This document shows positions 5,642 through 6,241 of a DNA stretch of 6,241 bases, piece after piece. A model generated the notes under the pieces. That model had not been told where the DNA came from and searched no databases. It saw nothing but the letters and a program-made list of their open reading frames with translations. The stretch comes from Coriobacteriales bacterium (GTDB taxonomy: Bacteria > Actinomycetota > Coriobacteriia > Coriobacteriales > UBA8131): contig JAISUQ010000118.1 of the NCBI GenBank assembly GCA_031272005.1, positions 1 to 6,241 of the forward strand, read 5' to 3'. The first letter of the stretch is position 1. The number at the start of each line of letters is the position of its first letter. A program made the translations under genes and the position numbers.

Positions 5642-6241
5642 ATGGAGAATAACAACCCGTACAGCACACCGAGTACTCAGCCGCCATCGGGGCAACCTGA
5701 GCCGCAGCTGGCTACACAGCCGTTGCCGCAGCCTGAGCCGCAGCCGCTGGCAGCGCAAACACAGGTGCAGCCGCAGCCGCAGCCTGAACCGCAGCCTGAA
5801 CCGCAGCCGCAGGTGCAGCCGCAGTCGCAGTCGTTTCAGGCAACCCAGCCGCTGCCGACAGCTCAGCCTCATCCAACAACGTCAACGCAGTCAGGCGCTT
5901 CTGCCACTCAGCCGTATCCGGCGCAGCAGCCTTATCCGGTACAGCAGCCGTATCCGGCGCAGCAGCCTTATCCGGCGCAGCAGCCTTATCCGACGCAGCA
6001 ACCGTATTCGCCCACGCAGCCGTTTGCGGTGCAGCAGCAGGAGCCAGCTACGCAGACTTATCCAGCCCAACAGCAGATACAGATACCACCTGCGCAACCG
6101 GGCAGCACGCCAGCTCCCGCCAGGAAGTCGCGCACCGGATTGATTGTCGGCATCGCCGGTGGCGTAGTAGCGCTGGCAGCCATCCTGCTGGCTGTATTTT
6201 TGCTTGTTATACCAGCAATTTCTGGAAACGACGACGACGAC
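5642..6241 (+). CDS. Pro/Gln-rich N-terminal tail with single transmembrane helix, 3' end outside window
   Basis: No specific family is recognised. The frame is open for exactly 200 codons to the window edge and has a strong ribosome-binding site. Residues 1-160 are low complexity, mostly Gln, Pro, Thr, Ala and Ser. They include a PQPEPQ-type tract around residues 41-62 and a QPYPxQ hexapeptide repeat at 90-131. Next come basic residues (Arg161, Lys162, Arg164), a hydrophobic Gly/Ala/Val/Leu-rich helix at about 167-190, and SGNDDDD at the edge. Basic residues before the helix and acidic ones after it predict the tail in the cytoplasm and the unseen C-terminal part outside. This Q/P-rich tail plus one helix plus external domain plan is common in Gram-positive and Chloroflexota membrane proteins; the missing C-terminus would decide function. 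There is no cleavable N-terminal signal peptide. Confidence 0.8.
   Translation, partial: MENNNPYSTPSTQPPSGQPEPQLATQPLPQPEPQPLAAQTQVQPQPQPEPQPEPQPQVQPQSQSFQATQPLPTAQPHPTTSTQSGASATQPYPAQQPYPVQQPYPAQQPYPAQQPYPTQQPYSPTQPFAVQQQEPATQTYPAQQQIQIPPAQPGSTPAPARKSRTGLIVGIAGGVVALAAILLAVFLLVIPAISGNDDDD
5909..6034 (+). repeat. Seven 18-bp units encoding QPYPxQ hexapeptides
   Basis: Units start at 5909, 5927, 5945, 5963, 5981, 5999 and 6017. The first five encode QPYPAQ, QPYPVQ or QPYPTQ with near-identical DNA. The sixth (QPYSPT) and seventh (QPFAVQ) are degenerate, as expected for decaying repeat edges. The near-identical codons suggest recent slippage or unequal recombination, so the copy number may vary between strains. 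Confidence 0.85.

Noticed and set aside
5597..6097. Minus-strand Leu/Arg-rich frames opposite the Q/P-rich gene
   Set aside because: They are the complement of the CAG/CCG-rich repeats (giving Leu and Arg repeats). The plus strand has the strong ribosome-binding site and a sensible tail-helix architecture.

Overview
The window comes from a GC-rich bacterial chromosome. It holds the 3' part of a hydrogenase-maturation (hyp) operon, a repeat-filled intergenic region, a HAD-family hydrolase gene on the opposite strand, and the start of a gene for a Pro/Gln-rich, single-pass membrane protein. The phylum cannot be settled from the sequence. High GC, a likely TTG start, Ala/Pro/Gln-rich insertions in conserved enzymes and dense intergenic repeats would suit Chloroflexota or an actinobacterium, but this is only a guess.

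Layout. Positions 1-4177 (+): hypF (5' end outside the window), hypC, hypD and hypE. Gaps are 21 nt, a 4-nt overlap and 3 nt, so this is almost certainly one transcript. Positions 4178-4792: 615 bp between the convergent hypE and HAD genes with no credible gene. It holds a hairpin at the hypE stop, a 12-bp palindrome, a pair of 35-bp direct repeats (73-bp period), a ~247-bp element bounded by long inverted repeats, and a 10-bp-period tandem array. Positions 4793-5491 (-): HAD hydrolase of the HDHD3/DREG-2 type. Positions 5492-5641: divergent intergenic region. Positions 5642-6241 (+): a reading frame that stays open to the window edge, with a Q/P-rich repetitive tail, one transmembrane helix and an acidic stretch.

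How the genes work together. From established knowledge of [NiFe]-hydrogenase maturation, HypF carbamoylates the C-terminal cysteine of HypE using carbamoyl phosphate. HypE dehydrates the thiocarboxamide to a thiocyanate, and the cyanide is passed to iron held by the HypC-HypD complex, giving the Fe(CN)2CO unit of the active site. The key residues visible here are intact: HypC Cys2, HypD CGTH, GPGCPVC and C-terminal cysteines, HypE terminal Cys, and HypF HHHAH. The pathway therefore looks functional. hypA, hypB and the hydrogenase genes are not in the window.

The most unusual features are the three unrelated repeat families packed between hypE and the HAD gene, and Ala/Pro/Gln/Glu-rich insertions in HypF, HypD and HypE, one of which contains a visible in-frame tandem duplication. 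I found no clear evidence of a new multi-gene system; the repeats are the best candidates for something undescribed.
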